Shown here: positions 1 through 11,590 of the stretch, in pieces | How positions within the stretch are numbered: position 1 is the first letter of the stretch | Layout: every line of letters begins with the position of its first letter | Assembly: GCA_963556145.1 (NCBI GenBank) | Contig: OY744470.1 | Coordinates: 2,108,001 to 2,172,000 of the forward strand | Length of the DNA stretch: 64,000 nucleotides | Source: Hygrocybe punicea | Taxonomy: Eukaryota > Basidiomycota > Agaricomycetes > Agaricales > Hygrophoraceae | Direction: 5' to 3' | Notes under the pieces: model-generated | Databases searched by the model: none | Seen by the model: only the letters and a program-made list of their open reading frames with translations | Told to the model about the DNA's origin: nothing | Made by a program: the position numbers and the translations under genes

Positions 1-239
1 TCGTGTCCATTCTCTCTTCAGCTATCTCAATGGCGATTGACTCAATGAAGAACGATATCGTGCCGGACGCTACTGACCTGCTCCAATGCCTCAAGGTCCC
101 CCCTCCGGTTCCTACTGTGGCTCCTTCACGCTCTACCGGTCTCGCAATCAATACTTCAGGTGAGTCCCCTTTCAATTTCTTTATTCTCCCATCTCCAATC
201 GTGCAGTTTTGAGCGCCCGTTTTCCTTCATCCGCATAAT

Positions 240-1350
240 TTGAGTGGTTTAATGCACATACATCCACACACTCCCCCTTCCGCTTCCTTTGACACTCGTC
301 GTCAAATTCTTGGTCTGTTCTCACGACCCACCCTTTTCTCGGTAGATCACCCGGGTCAATTCACCCTCCCTGGTGCTTCTGCCCTTCCTGGTGCTTCTGC
401 CATGGCCATTGTGCCCCCAGTCTTCCATACTCTGGCCTCCACAGACGCTCAGTTAGATCCAAATGATATTTGTACCCTCCTAGTATTGTGAGGATTCTGG
501 AACAAGGGTGGCTAAAGCATATTCCTTTACATCTCTTGTCTAATGCTAGGTGTCGCGCATCCCTTTACTCTGGGTTGTTGTCCCTCGAAACCCTTGTGGT
601 TGGAGACGGTGGCCACTTGCAAATCTAGCCATCCCCACTCGACTCAGCCAGAGAGCTCCAAATATCTCTTTCAGATTTTTGGGAATCCTGGCCACGTCTT
701 TGCGACCTCATTGAGATTTATCTGAACTCCCCGCAAAAGAAATTGATTGCTGATGTGTTCTGCACTCATTATCGCTTGATCACTTCTCGCACCGATTTCG
801 CGGAGCTGTTCTGACTCTACGTTCAATACAACTCTTGCATTCGCCAAGCCTTCATTCAGCATTCGAACACTTTCACACCTGCCATTTTCCACTTGCAGTT
901 ATGGCAACAAATCGTGTACAATGATCGTGCCCAACAATTTATGGTCATGATGATGCGTGGGTCAGCAGATCACTCTCGTTCATCCTCCTTTCGTGCCCAA
1001 CCATCCGGTGCTAAGGCCTCGCCATCCAGTCAATCCCATGGCCGCCCCTCTTCCTCCCAAAACTTCACCTCCAAGCGCACTCCGTCATCCATTGCAAAAT
1101 CTTCCAATATCTCTACGCTCTGCTTCGTGTGTCTCTCTCTCCTGCCCACAGCGGTTGTAAATGCCCCGCTCCTGGGAATGGTTTCCTCACGAAAGGTGAA
1201 GACGGGTATTGGAAAGCTCCTGAAGACGTCAGAGTTTGCTTCCGTTTCAATGGTCACCTCGGGTCCTTTGCCAACGCATGCCTCTACTCTCACATTTGCT
1301 CAGTCTGCAGATCCCCTGACCATAATGCTCAATCCCATCCTCAGATCTAG
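240..1350 (+). pseudogene. DIRS gag remnant
   Basis: Short open stretches in changing frames read like a fungal DIRS gag. One near 490-545 reads RILEQGWLKHIPLHLL. Another near 1215-1350 has a Cys/His cluster (CFRFN, CLYSHICSVC, DHNAQSH) like the zinc-binding tail of these Gag proteins. No single frame spans the region, so the gene is broken. The middle part (about 740-950) is low-confidence. Gag would package element RNA; this copy cannot make a full protein. Confidence 0.55.
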
Positions 1351-1853
1351 ATACTTTCCTATTGTGACTCTGCTTATTCCTGATACGTGGCGGGAGCTTC
1401 TTTCTGCAGCCGGTGTACTTGATGAATGTCATGATATCCCTGAAGGCCTTCGTTCCGGTTTCCGTCTTGGCGTTTCTTCCCGTATTTCCAAAGTCTTTCG
1501 TCCTGATAATCATAGTTCAGCTCTCGTCTTCCTTCACCTGTGACTGGGGTAGCTTTATCGATTGCTTTGTTCACATTCTCAACGCCCCCCCTGGTTGCCA
1601 AGTCGCCATTTTTGACGTCGAGGCCGCCCACCATCACATGCCTGTTGCCCCAGAAGATCGCCTCCATGTGTGCATTTCTTGGCGCGACCATATTCACATG
1701 GACCATTGCTGTTGCTTCGGCTGCTCCAGTTCCTCTGGCATCTTTGGCCGCTGCTCAGACGGTATTGTACACATTTACTTTTTCAAAAAGGTCGATGACA
1801 TTCTGAAATGGGCAGACGACTTCACTTTCTGGCGTTTTCCCTTCCCACCTTCT

Positions 1854-1861
1854 CTTGAAGG
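1854..1861. repeat. 8-bp target-site duplication, left copy
   Basis: CTTGAAGG, identical to 2233-2240, directly flanks the MITE. Eight base pairs is the hAT-superfamily length. Confidence 0.92.
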
Positions 1862-2232
1862 TAGTGTTGCCACGGCTATAGCCGATGTTTTTTGAAAAAT
1901 TGCCTTTTTAGGCTAGTAAAATTAGCTAAAATTATGAAAATATTTGAGGAGACAGGCGAGGCCAAAAGCTGAGGGGTCACTTAAGGGTGCTAAGAATTTG
2001 GTGCTCAATCTTCAGAGTTATTCAATCATAGCTGTTGAGTCTAGCCAGCTACTGTCCAACAGCTATGGTTGAATAACTCTGAAGATTGAGCACCAAATTC
2101 TTAGCACCCTTAAGTGACCCCTCAGCTTTTGGCCTCGCCCATCTCCTCAAATATTTTCATAATTTTAGCTAATTTTACTAGCCTAAAAAGGCAATTTTTC
2201 AAAAAACATCGGCTATAGCCATGGCAACACCA
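1862..2232. mobile_element. hAT-type MITE (371 bp, near-perfect palindrome)
   Basis: The element starts TAGTGTTGCC and ends GGCAACACCA, a typical hAT-like terminal pair. It is flanked by an identical 8-bp duplication. Its two arms are reverse complements over almost their whole length, with only a short central loop near 2035-2060 (around GAGTCTAGCCAGC), so the insert could form a long hairpin. It has no coding capacity and would depend on a hAT transposase supplied elsewhere. It sits inside the RT gene of the DIRS element and is therefore younger than that element. Confidence 0.93.
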
Positions 2233-2240
2233 CTTGAAGG
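2233..2240. repeat. 8-bp target-site duplication, right copy
   Basis: CTTGAAGG, identical to 1854-1861. The RT reading frame resumes at this copy. Confidence 0.92.
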
Positions 2241-3352
2241 TCCTTGGTCATATTCTTTCGACGAATCACTCATTTGGGAGGTCGCAGTCACCCTTGGCTG
2301 GCCATGGTCCAAAAAGCTGAATAAATGTCTCCCCTTCGCATTCTCTTTCAACTACATCGGTTTCCACTGGAATCTTACCAATCACACAGTCTCACTTCCT
2401 GATTCCAAACATCAAAAATTTCTTACGAAAATTTCTGGTTGGGTTGCCAGTTCCACCATTACCAGGAAGGAATGCGAATCTGTCATTGGCTCTCTAAATC
2501 ACTGCTCAATCATTATTCTTTCGAGTCGCACTCGCCTTCCCTCTCTTTATCGATTTCTTTCTTCCTTCTCCTCCCACCCCTCTCCCTTCATCAAACTTCA
2601 CATCCTGGCTGAGGCCCTCAAGGACATCGCGTGGTGGCGCATTGAGCGTTCCCAACCGTGGTGTGGTATGAGGATCTCTCCTCGTCCTACTCCATCCTCG
2701 TCTACCCTGTTTGTCGATGCCTCTTCGTCGTGGGGTATTGGTCTTATCTGGGATGGTCATTGGCTTGTGTGGCCCCTCATTCCGGGTTGGAAGTCAGATG
2801 GAAGGGATATTGGCTGGGCGGAGATTGTAGCTGTGTATCTTGCGCTCATTTCGGTCATCACGAACGGCTCTTGTTCGGTCACCCTCTCCTTACATTCCGA
2901 CAATTCCGGGGTCGTTGGGGCATTCAGTGCCGGCCTCTCTCGAAATCCTCACCAAAATTTGGTCCTCCGCCGTATCCTCCTCCTTTTTTGCGAGTTCGAC
3001 ATTTGGTTCGACATTTCCTGGGTTCGTTCAGAGGATAATCTTGCAGATGGGCCCTCCAGAGGAATTTTCCCTGCTTGGTCGCAGCGCATATCTTGTCCTC
3101 CCAAAATTCCCTTTTTCTTATGGTCTTTCGTCGCTCCTGCTGTCTCCACTTAATGCCTTGTAGTTTTTTCTTGGCACTCTTGCCATTTCTGCTTCCCTTT
3201 TTACATATCACATTGTATTTCCTGATCATTGTGTCCGGTTCCTGCATCAAATAAGGATTTATTGTCCCCCTTCATGCTGTTAAGTCCTAAAATAAAATTT
3301 TGCATGCCGTGAAGTCCCTTGATGCAATATCTTTCAGAGTTTCTTATTCTCT

Positions 3353-4344
3353 ATGTCTCTCGATGATGCGACGTTATCGTACATGGCCTCCCTCATTGTT
3401 TCCTCGGTTACCTCGTTCGTTGCCTCCTCTCACACTATTCCAGTGCCTGTTACGGCCCCTTCTGTTTCCCCAGTGGATCTAACTCTTGCTCACGCATGGG
3501 CAGCTTTGACTTGCAAGAATTATAGTGGCAGTGTCTCATGCTTCATTGACTTCTGCGTATCAAATTCCATGCCGCTTATCAATCACCTGCCTGCTTCAGA
3601 AGCGCTTCTCTGCTCTTTCGCGGCCTCATCTGCAGGCCTTCATAGCGGTTCTGCTGTGCGGAACGACTTATCTGGTATCCACACTTGGCACATTATCAAC
3701 AACATCCTGTACGCAGGGAGCACCCGGCTTTTTTATGTCCTTCACGGTGTGGAAAATCTCACCCCCGCCTCATTGAGGCGTCCCTCCTGGTTCCCTATTA
3801 CCCACAACATGATCACTTTGCTCCATTCGTGCCTCTCCCTTTCTGACCCTTTCTATGCTGCGGTTTTCGCAGCCGCTATGTCAGCATTTTGGGGACAATG
3901 TCGCTTAGGTGATATCCTCGGATAATCCTCCCTGAGAAAGAATCATTCCACAATCCGAATTTGTTCCCTTCGGTTTCAGACCTCAAACCGCCTGCCTTGT
4001 CTTTAGGATCTCGGAAATTGCATTTGCTGTGGGATAAGGTGAAGCGCTCGAAGGGTGCAGATATCATTATATATCGCTGCAACAACATCTGGTCTTCGAT
4101 GGGGTTCCCAATTTTTACAGGCCATTGCTTCTGCATCAGGGGTACTACAGAGCTGTTACTCTGTGGTGTCCCTCCCAACATCGGGAAGATGCTTGGCCGC
4201 TGGTCTTCAGATGCGTTTTTATGGTATTGGAGATCCCTGGAATTGATTGCTCCTCTTTACACACAACTCCTCCTTCCCCCCGCTTCGTTAGCATCTTCCT
4301 GCATGCCTCCATGTCGTCATCCCTCTTCCAATATTCTACATTAG
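3353..4344 (+). pseudogene. DIRS tyrosine recombinase, inactive
   Basis: 3353-3925 encodes the SAM-like N-terminal core-binding domain (start MSLDDATLSYMASL) and the first catalytic arginine in the box FWGQCRLGDIL. A stop and a frame change follow at about 3925. The catalytic C-terminus continues at 3961-4344 with FTGHCFCIRGTTELLL and LGRWSSDAFLWYWRSL, the last box including the nucleophilic Tyr region. In intact relatives the middle box reads HSFRIGG. Here the second catalytic Arg is Cys (TGC, one C-to-T step from CGC), so the enzyme should be dead even apart from the frameshift. Confidence 0.85.
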
Positions 4345-4345
4345 T

Positions 4346-5178
4346 CTTTCCTCTTCTTTAGTTAGGTTGTTTGGTGTTTGGGTTTTCCATTCAGGCTTGC
4401 CTTTCATCCACCTGTACAGCACAACCCAAATCGTGTTTCGAGAGAATGTAGGACTTTCTCTTTCATTCTAGCCCCATTTCCTCATCTCCTGATTTCCCCC
4501 AAAAACCTACGGACTAGAGACCAGACTCTCATATCATTATCTCTCTATATATACATCCCTCAGTCTAGCCAAAGAAAACACGAGTAGTTGTAGTGGTCAT
4601 GGGGGTTCACCTGGGTGACCTGTGGGTATTTACCTGCGGGTATTTGGCGGGTCGGGTACAACGGGTACGGGTTATCCGTAAGCTGGTACCCGGGCAGGTG
4701 CAGCCATTAGCCAGCTAGGAACGGGTGTACCCATATGAGGGTTTTCACTGGACAAAAATAAGCCTGAGAACGGTGAAGCACCCATGCGAACCAGTTTGCA
4801 CCAGTTTGCACCAGTTCTTACTGGTATGCACTGTGTTTAACATTATTTCACACAGAGGCACTATGAAGCTACATGAAGTGCTATGCAGAATGCAGTATAA
4901 TTCGTTAAAAATAAGGATCCATGCCAAAATGAGAACCCATTCTAACCTGTGCATCAGTATGCCCCACCCTGCTTTCTGGTGCACCTTGTATTTATTAATG
5001 CTGGCCACTGCGGCGATGTGCGGCGATGTGCACTGTCATGCCATCCTTATTTAGAGAACACCTTGATGCACCATCAAGCACCGTGCCGCACAGTCCCAAC
5101 ACAATCCCGACACAATCCCTTTCTTACCCTTCTACTTGCATCACGCAAATGCGCACCGACTTGCATCCTCCTAAATTT
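4346..5178. other. Intergenic, no gene seen
   Basis: No credible coding sequence. 4600-4740 is rich in GGGTA/TACCC words (e.g. GGGTACAACGGGTACGGG, GGTACCCGGG) and begins with TAGTGGTCATGG, which could be one end of a hAT-like element, but I found no matching opposite end. Short direct repeats (CCAGTTTGCA twice near 4792-4812; GCGGCGATGT twice near 5010-5032) are also present. Removing the LINE would join this stretch to 11605 onward. Confidence 0.5.
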
Positions 5179-5192
5179 TTTATTACCGCATT
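5179..5192. repeat. 14-bp target-site duplication of the LINE (3' side)
   Basis: TTTATTACCGCATT occurs here and at 11591-11604, immediately outside the two ends of the minus-strand LINE. Variable-length duplications of about this size are usual for non-LTR retrotransposition. Confidence 0.88.
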
Positions 5193-5651
5193 TTATTGAT
5201 TTATTTTTCCTTGTTTATTCTCCTTTGTGGCGGACCATATGCTAGAGAATACATGCCTGTAAACTACTGAAGGTCACTGATAAAGTCCGCAGAAGCAACA
5301 GAGAGGGCCAGCGGTGCTGGCCCAAGGGTGGAAAAAGTCCACGAAATAGGGGTAACCTAGGGGTTATGGGTATGTAGAGTATCATTAGTGATAATATCAT
5401 GAGAAATGAGAAATGAAAAATGGGAGATGAAAGGCGAAAAAACGGAATAGAGTAAGGTAGAAAAATAAACCAAAACAAGACTGAGCTACAAGTGTGGAAG
5501 TGGACAAGTGGGAGTAGAACGGTGTGAGGGGAGAGGGGAGAGGGGAGCGCGGAGAGAGATAGTGACAAAACAAGGTAACCACAGGGATGACATGGGTGCC
5601 AATAAGCTATATCTGGCTCTGAGCAGGGCGTGTCGGGATGGGTAAACCTGG
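5193..5651 (-). other. LINE 3' untranslated region
   Basis: Non-coding stretch after the ORF2 stop, read on the minus strand. It is pyrimidine-rich on that strand around 5400-5570 and ends in an A-rich tail containing AATAAA-like words next to the target duplication. Open frames here are chance products of the biased composition. Confidence 0.7.
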
Positions 5652-8600
5652 TTATTGAGCGGGCTGCAACTCTGGTATGCTGCCGAACGTCTCTTTTAGT
5701 CTCCCTGTATCGTTGACGAAGCGGAATAAGGCTGGGAGGTATTTCGGCGTTGACAGCAGTTTCTTGATGTATCCGGCGTCGCGTCCCATCACGCGCTTCA
5801 TCCTGTCGCGTGCATGTTCATGGGCCAGGCATCGGACAAGAAAATGTTCGACGGTTTCGTTGCTTCTTTGGCAGCACGGGCATACTGGGGAGTCTGCACG
5901 CTGAATTCTGTGCAGGTGGTGGTTCAGTCCGATATGTCCAGACCGGAGTTGCATAAGGATGGCCGCGTGTTTCTTTGGTAATGACCCTGTCATGCGTCAA
6001 TGTGTCGATGGTGTGAAGGTTGGATCGACGTCGTTTACTTGTGCGAAATGAGTGGAGTCTCGCCAGTATTCCATTGCCCGATCACGAAGCCCAGCAAGGA
6101 AAGTGCGTCGCACTGCCGTCTTGCTAAAGGGCAGTTTCCTGCATAGGTCTGCCGGTAGTTGCTCGTTCGAAGAGACTCTGCCTCTCGCCGCATTCTTTGC
6201 CTTCATGTCTGCCCGCTCGTTGCCTTCCACCCCCTCATGTCCCGGCATCCATCGCAATACTAAGTTCATGTCGTCATGTCTCTGTCTTGTCATTTCCAGT
6301 CTTTTATGGAAGATGTCGAATATGTGATGTGATGGCGCCGGTTTTGTGAGGGTCGTTGCCTGGATCGCTGCTTGGTTGTCTGTGTACATTGAGACGGTTG
6401 TGACATTGTGCTCCTCCCTTATTAGTTCCAGCCCTAAGATCATGCCCACTCCCTCTCCTTCATATACGCCATGGTACTTTTCCGACCCCAGTCTATATGC
6501 TTTACTCTTCCAGCCCCTTCACCCCCTTCTGCGTAGAACGGCTGCCGCACCGATCATTCCTTCGATCCCTGCCCCATCAGTGTATACCTTAATGTCTGCA
6601 TCATCTGCTCCCTCGTCCTCCAAAGCCTTCTCCTTCATTACATTAATTCGTATTTCTGCCGTAGAGACCCACTTGGGTCCTCATCATACGTTTTGTATTG
6701 TTCCATCTTCGCCGGTTCTATGTTGTAGGACCAGACGAGGTCGTGTAGCGGGATTGGATGTCTTTTGACGTGACGCACCCGTGCATTCTTGACGGCTTTA
6801 CTTAATGGGTGCGTTGGGGGTAGTGTAGCAATCCTCGCAGCCACGCATTGTCGCACTTTCTCCACTAGTAGGTGCATTGGAAGCAGGTTGGCGTGCATGT
6901 CCAGGACGTCAGTTGCTGTCGTTGATAGTCCGCCTGTAATCATGATGGCCACTTTGCATTGTATGGATGCCAGTCTTCTAATGATCGCCCTCCCTCTGTC
7001 TCCTCGACTCCCTGCCCTGTCTGATCTTCTTCTATGTGATGTGAGGAAAACTTCGGCTGCATACAGCATTCGTGGCACAGCGATGACTAGGTAGAGTCAT
7101 CTCATGTACTTAGCTGCTGTGCCTCCTGCGGCCCTCGACAATCTGGCAAATTGTAACACCCAGTCCTGTCCCTTTTTAATTGTGGCTGCCTCCTGCTCGT
7201 GCCAGCGGAGCTCACGGTCGATGAGGACACCTAGTAGTCGTATGCTGGCCTTTGATTGAATTACGATGTCACCCAGTAATATCGGATGTCTCTCGATAGG
7301 GATACGTTTCCTGGGATTGGCCGGGTCGATATGTTTGCGTCTGGACAGGTCCAGCAGTTGGAATTTTTCCAGCCCAAACTCGCAATTATGCTCTTTTGCC
7401 CACTGCAGTACTCCACCATCTCTCTTCATCACATCTTTCAGCATCGCGTGCGTTTCGTCGAAGTTCGCCCCTACCGCTATCACATTGGAGTCGTCAATAT
7501 ACAAGATGCCGGACTCCCCGTCCTTCCACCTTAGTGAGTCGAGTTGACCGGTGTTGTATAGTATATAACATATCTGTGAGAATGGATCTCCTTGATCCAG
7601 ACCATTGTCGATGTCGAATGTTTCTGAAGTGTAATCATCAAATGTTAGTACCGTGCGCCGCTTCTCCAGCCGTCGCTCCATCCACTTGACAATTTCCACT
7701 GGTATACCCCTCTCTCTCATATTGTGTAACAGCCGGTCCACTGCTGTGCTGGGAAACGCACCCTTTACGTCCAGTGACAGCACTGATACAACTTTCCCCT
7801 TTTTCCACGCATCTTTGACTATCTTGACAAGGTGCAGCAGGGCATCCGTCGCACTGCGCCCAGGTCTCCCTCCAAAGTGGTATGGTGGGATCAGCCCTCT
7901 CTTCTCGCACATGCATACCACGTCCTCCGTCACACATGCGTTTAGCAATCTGGCATACCCATTCGACAGTACGACCGGTCTCCATGTTCCTGGTATTGCG
8001 TAGTTTGGTTTCCCCGGTTTCTTCAATACTGGCATCTCCGTCTCTGCCCATTTTTCCGGGTATGTTTTGAGTGTGAACGTAGCCCTGAAGATAGGTCCAA
8101 GGTATGGCACGAGGAGCTCCCAAGCCTGTATGAAAACAATATTCGGGATCATGCCCATCTTCGTTGCCTTGTATGGTCTCATTTTCTGGATTGCGCGGTG
8201 TATCTGTTCGTCAGTGATAAGCTCAAACCTCCACGCTGGTTGTGGGTATACTGGTTGTTCTGGCACTGACAACGTCAGTGGCTTTGGTGGGAAGAAAGTT
8301 TCGTAGAACCATTTTCCTTTCTCCTCGTTGCTTACCGCTTCCCTCGTCACTCCTGTCATTACATTTGTCTCCCGCAGTGTTGGTATTCTTGCTCGTCCTC
8401 CATCCGAGGCTGTCCCCGTCACTAGGCGACTCGCTGTCCACATATCAGATCCGTCAATTTCCTCTAGCCACTTGACCCAATGTTCCATTTTCGCACGTCG
8501 TATTTGCTCGGAGTAGTCATTTCTTGCCCTCCGATATTCTTCGTGTACAGGGTGTATGTGGTCCGCGCGGTGGTGGTATGACTTTCGTCCTAGGTTCCTT

Positions 8601-9421
8601 ACCTTCATGCGTGTGGCTGATAGCTCATCATTCCACCACCTTTTGCTGTAGGGGGATGGTTTCGTCATTGGCACGGCCTCCGTTGTTGCCTTTCATACTA
8701 CTTCATCCAGTTCCTGTATTGCCTTATGTAAGTCCTCTGCCTCTGCCAGCTCTCCAGGTTCGCCCAGACCTCTTAACCCTTCCTCTAGTGTCTCACGAAA
8801 TTTCTTCCAGCTTGCTTCTCGGTAATTTGGCCGCAATTTGAATTTGCTGCGCTGCACAGAAATGTTGAGCGTGTACGCTATAGGGAAATGATCCGTTTTT
8901 GCTGGCCTTTCTTCTGGGCGCGTATCACAGGATATAAAGTGGTCTAGTAGAGTATCGGTGCAAAAAATGTTATCAACCCTTGTAAGGTTGTTGGTCGCCA
9001 GGGCCTGCAGCGTAGGGATTCCTTCTGGCAACGCCATCTTCATGTTGTGCTGACCCACGAGCTCCAGTAATGTTGCTGCTGCCTCTAGGTTCACGTTGGT
9101 GAACAAATGGGAGTTTCTCTCTTCGTCCCATAGTGGGTGGTGCCTATTAAAATCACCTGCCCATATATATCGTAATGGCCTGGGTACTAACAGTTTGCTG
9201 ACGAGTATCACTGATCGGGTGGGGGTGGTGGCATGTGTGTCGTGATGTCGTGGGGGGTAGATGACGGTGTAATAGCTGTTAGCCCGCATGAGGCCTTTGA
9301 AGTCGAAATATGGTTCCTGTATCAACACGAAGTTGTGTTGTTTGCCGATCGATTCGAGCATATCTAGCTGGGCGATTAGTGATCTGTTAACATTTTGTTG
9401 CCATATCGAGACTTGTCTCAT
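5652..9421 (-). pseudogene. LINE ORF2: endonuclease-RT-RNase H polyprotein, disabled
   Basis: Reading down from ATG 9421: APE-type endonuclease with SIWQQNVNRSL, LIQEPYFDFKG (Glu), AGDFNRHHPLW and KTDHFPIAY (catalytic Asp/His). Then reverse transcriptase with LDVKGAFPS, LDQGDPFSQ and the catalytic box YIDDSNVIAVG near 7500. RNase H follows with VYTDGAG, YTDNQAA and WMPGHEGVEGNERAD (about 6580-6200), then a C-terminal zinc-like motif CPCCQRSNETVEHFLVRC (about 5890-5840). In-frame TGA stops lie at 8693-8695, 7097-7099, 6519-6521 and 5997-5999, and a one-base frameshift lies near 6680. The start overlaps the ORF1 stop as ATGA, which points to coupled reinitiation in the active ancestor. Confidence 0.92.
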
Positions 9422-11427
9422 GAATGGATGTCTTCGGTCGGCTGTGCAGGTGGTGTTTGTTTATGTCGTTGCTGGCTTGATGGTCCTGCGCTTGACATAG
9501 CTATGGGTATTGGTTGCGACAGCGGCGGCGATGTTAGGATGTATGCCGGGCCTGACAGCGGTTCATCGCCCCACCCTCCCGGCGTTGCTTGTGGCTCTCT
9601 ATCTGTTCCCCATATGGTGTCTAGGGTCTGTTGGGACATAGTACCTCCGCTGATTCCTCCTTGATTCCATGCCGGGTATTGCTGTGAGGGCGCTGAGCCT
9701 ATTTCTCTCCCGTACCCATTCATGATCCCCCGCCCCCTACCTGTCCTAGTTGCTGTCCCTCTGTTTCTGCTCTCTCCTGTCCAGTTACAGTTTCCCACAG
9801 AATTACAGTCTTGCACGTTCTCTCGCCAGCCATTCCGCCCCTGATCTCTTTGGTCTTGCCTCACCCCATCATTTCTCCACGCTTGATCGAAGTCGTTCGC
9901 CTGCAGCCGTGATTCCTCCATACGCCCCCACGTTCTCGGTTCTGCTGTGGGGAACAGCCTATATTTCGCTTCGACATTGTGCTCTTCCATTCGCTTAGTC
10001 CTCTCCTGGAAAATTCTGCAATTACGGTCAGCGGCCCCATGCCCCATTTTTTTGCAGTTAGCACATTTGAGAGGCGCTCCCCCAGCAATGTCGCACACAG
10101 CATCACTCATACGGTGCATCCCTGCACATCTCGCACATACATCATGTATTGACTTACAGTTCTTCGCTATGTGGCCGAAGCCCTGGCATTTCATGCATCG
10201 TCGGGGCTCCTGTAGTAGCTTTCTTGCCCGACATTGCTTCCCTTCGATGTATATTCCGTATTCCAGCGCATGATTTGCCGCCTCTTGCGATGCGAGCCCC
10301 AGGGTTAAGAATGCGTATCGCTGTCCCTCGGCTCTCAGATGCGCAGGCTTGATCCATCTAGCCTCACATATCGACATATGCGGGAGTGAACTATCCTGTT
10401 CAACTCTTTCGAGAGCCGCCTGCTCCTCTGGAGTGAAGGTCGTGGGGACATATTCCACCACGATCTGACATGATCTCACTAGTAGTATAGATGCACCTCC
10501 GAAGTGTTGCATAAATTCACGTATCACGTCACTTCTGCGCATATATCTCGCCCCCTCCACTGAGTTCAGCAAATAGATAATTGCGCCTGTCTGAGTGCGC
10601 CGTGCTCCTACGAAGGTCATCCCTTCTGGCCTGTCAGCTGCCATAATTCCCATCATTTCGAGGGTTAACTTCGCTTTTTCGACCAGCTCCCTCTCGGTTA
10701 GCACCTCCAGGGGGTCGTTCTCTGCTCTAGGGTCTTTTTTCATGACAATTTGTCTGTCCAATATGTCTCCTCTCGTGACGGATTGCGCGTGTTCTGGTGG
10801 TACCGGTACCTGCATTCTCGCCGCCGCGGCATATGTCAGCGGTGCGTCAGTGTGTTGCTCTTGGCCTTGGTGTTGTCTGCCGTGCGGCCCGTGTCCTTCG
10901 CGCGCCTCTGTCATCGTCTCCTCAAATCTCGTTGTCAGTCGATCGATGTCGCCGTGAAATTCTTCAATCGTGTTGGTTAGAGTTATCGCAGCCTCCCGTA
11001 GCGCCTGTTCTCTCTCGCTGATCTTGCTTTCCACACCCGTTAGATCCTCCATGACCCGCATGAGTCTGGAAAAAAGGGGGGCCTCCATCTCGCCAACGAT
11101 CGTTGCTGCAGTCTCTCTCGCGACGCCGTCTTCTTGCATCTCTTCCATCGTGAAAGCGAATGCCCTCATGAGGTTCACTATCGATCTCGGTAATCTCGTC
11201 GTCGCTGCCACCACCTGCAGTATGACATGTGCAAGCTTCTGTGGTGTTAGATTTTCTCCTTGTGTTAGGTATCTGTCTCGTTCAAACATTGCTCTGCTCT
11301 GCTCTACATCATGGATATCCGATGACGTACTACTTGCTTTTATCAGGTCTTCCCTCATCCTCTTTTGCCGCATTTGTCCCGGTGTGATGTTGGGCGCCGT
11401 GATGCCAGATGGTGCCTTTGGTGGCAT
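9418..11427 (-). CDS. LINE ORF1 nucleocapsid-like protein (669 aa)
   Basis: One uninterrupted frame of 669 residues. The N-terminal half has predicted coiled-coil character. The C-terminal half carries three Cys/His knuckles in a row: CMKCQGFGHIAKNC, CARCAGMHRMSDAVC and CANCKKMGHGAADRNC. The tail is Gly/Arg/Gln-rich with RGRG-type RNA-binding character. In LINE families ORF1p binds the element RNA and escorts ORF2p. Its TGA stop overlaps the ORF2 ATG by four bases (ATGA, 9418-9421). Unlike ORF2 it has no internal stops, so it might still be translated if the element is transcribed. Confidence 0.9.
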   Translation of the reverse strand: MPPKAPSGITAPNITPGQMRQKRMREDLIKASSTSSDIHDVEQSRAMFERDRYLTQGENLTPQKLAHVILQVVAATTRLPRSIVNLMRAFAFTMEEMQEDGVARETAATIVGEMEAPLFSRLMRVMEDLTGVESKISEREQALREAAITLTNTIEEFHGDIDRLTTRFEETMTEAREGHGPHGRQHQGQEQHTDAPLTYAAAARMQVPVPPEHAQSVTRGDILDRQIVMKKDPRAENDPLEVLTERELVEKAKLTLEMMGIMAADRPEGMTFVGARRTQTGAIIYLLNSVEGARYMRRSDVIREFMQHFGGASILLVRSCQIVVEYVPTTFTPEEQAALERVEQDSSLPHMSICEARWIKPAHLRAEGQRYAFLTLGLASQEAANHALEYGIYIEGKQCRARKLLQEPRRCMKCQGFGHIAKNCKSIHDVCARCAGMHRMSDAVCDIAGGAPLKCANCKKMGHGAADRNCRIFQERTKRMEEHNVEAKYRLFPTAEPRTWGRMEESRLQANDFDQAWRNDGVRQDQRDQGRNGWRENVQDCNSVGNCNWTGESRNRGTATRTGRGRGIMNGYGREIGSAPSQQYPAWNQGGISGGTMSQQTLDTIWGTDREPQATPGGWGDEPLSGPAYILTSPPLSQPIPIAMSSAGPSSQQRHKQTPPAQPTEDIHS

Positions 11428-11590
11428 CTCATCGGGAGCTTTTTTGACACACTTATGTTACTTATGTATTCGTTGCCGTAGGAGAGGCCTTCATTTAATA
11501 CTATGTAACGCGTAGACGTCCTCATCGTTGAGATTTAGGTTGACCACCCTTCACGTCGTCCGGGGTCCCAGTCGGGGTGCCACGTGGTAC

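Larger units (their letters stand above)
1413..3153 (+). pseudogene. DIRS reverse transcriptase/RNase H, split by a MITE
   Basis: The N-terminal part (1413-1861) reads as an RT palm: FDVEAAHHHMPVAPEDR, then DHCCCFG and the catalytic-box region DILKWADDFTFW, where DIRS elements keep a W.DD form of the usual Y.DD. After the MITE the frame resumes at 2241 with the thumb region and then RNase H: LFVDASSSWGIG (first Asp), GWAEIVAVYLAL (Glu), LHSDNSGVVGAF (Asp) and VRSEDNLADGPSRG. Removing the MITE and one target-duplication copy (379 bp) joins the two halves in frame. The RNase H half is otherwise open. The original start was not found, because the frame upstream of 1413 is disturbed. Confidence 0.85.
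1..4345 (+). mobile_element. Degenerate DIRS-type retrotransposon
   Basis: Three remnants lie in DIRS order on one strand: a gag-like region with a Cys/His cluster, a reverse transcriptase with RNase H, and a tyrosine recombinase in place of an integrase. A tyrosine recombinase downstream of RT/RNase H is the defining trait of DIRS elements, which are common in agaricomycetes. All three parts carry stops or frameshifts, and the RT is also split by a hAT MITE. The left end may lie before the window. I could not locate the inverted or split terminal repeats of the family, so both boundaries are approximate. Confidence 0.8.
5193..11590 (-). mobile_element. Tad1-like non-LTR retrotransposon, about 6.4 kb
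   Basis: The element reads right to left: a ~160-nt 5' UTR, ORF1 (zinc-knuckle nucleocapsid), ORF2 (endonuclease, reverse transcriptase, RNase H, C-terminal Cys/His motif), then a ~460-nt 3' region ending in an A-rich tail (AAAAATAAATCAATAA). Identical 14-bp direct repeats flank it, so both ends appear to be present and it is a full-length insertion. The domain order, with an RNase H after the RT, matches the Tad/I-like fungal LINEs. ORF1 is open and ORF2 is disabled. Confidence 0.93.

Noticed and set aside
4600..4740. Complete hAT element starting TAGTGGTCATGG
   Set aside because: No matching opposite terminus or target duplication was found on either side of the LINE.
5652..9421. In-frame TGA codons as recoded selenocysteine or an altered genetic code
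   Set aside because: TGA also ends intact genes here (for example LINE ORF1), and the affected positions match arginine in relatives, so deamination of CGA explains them.
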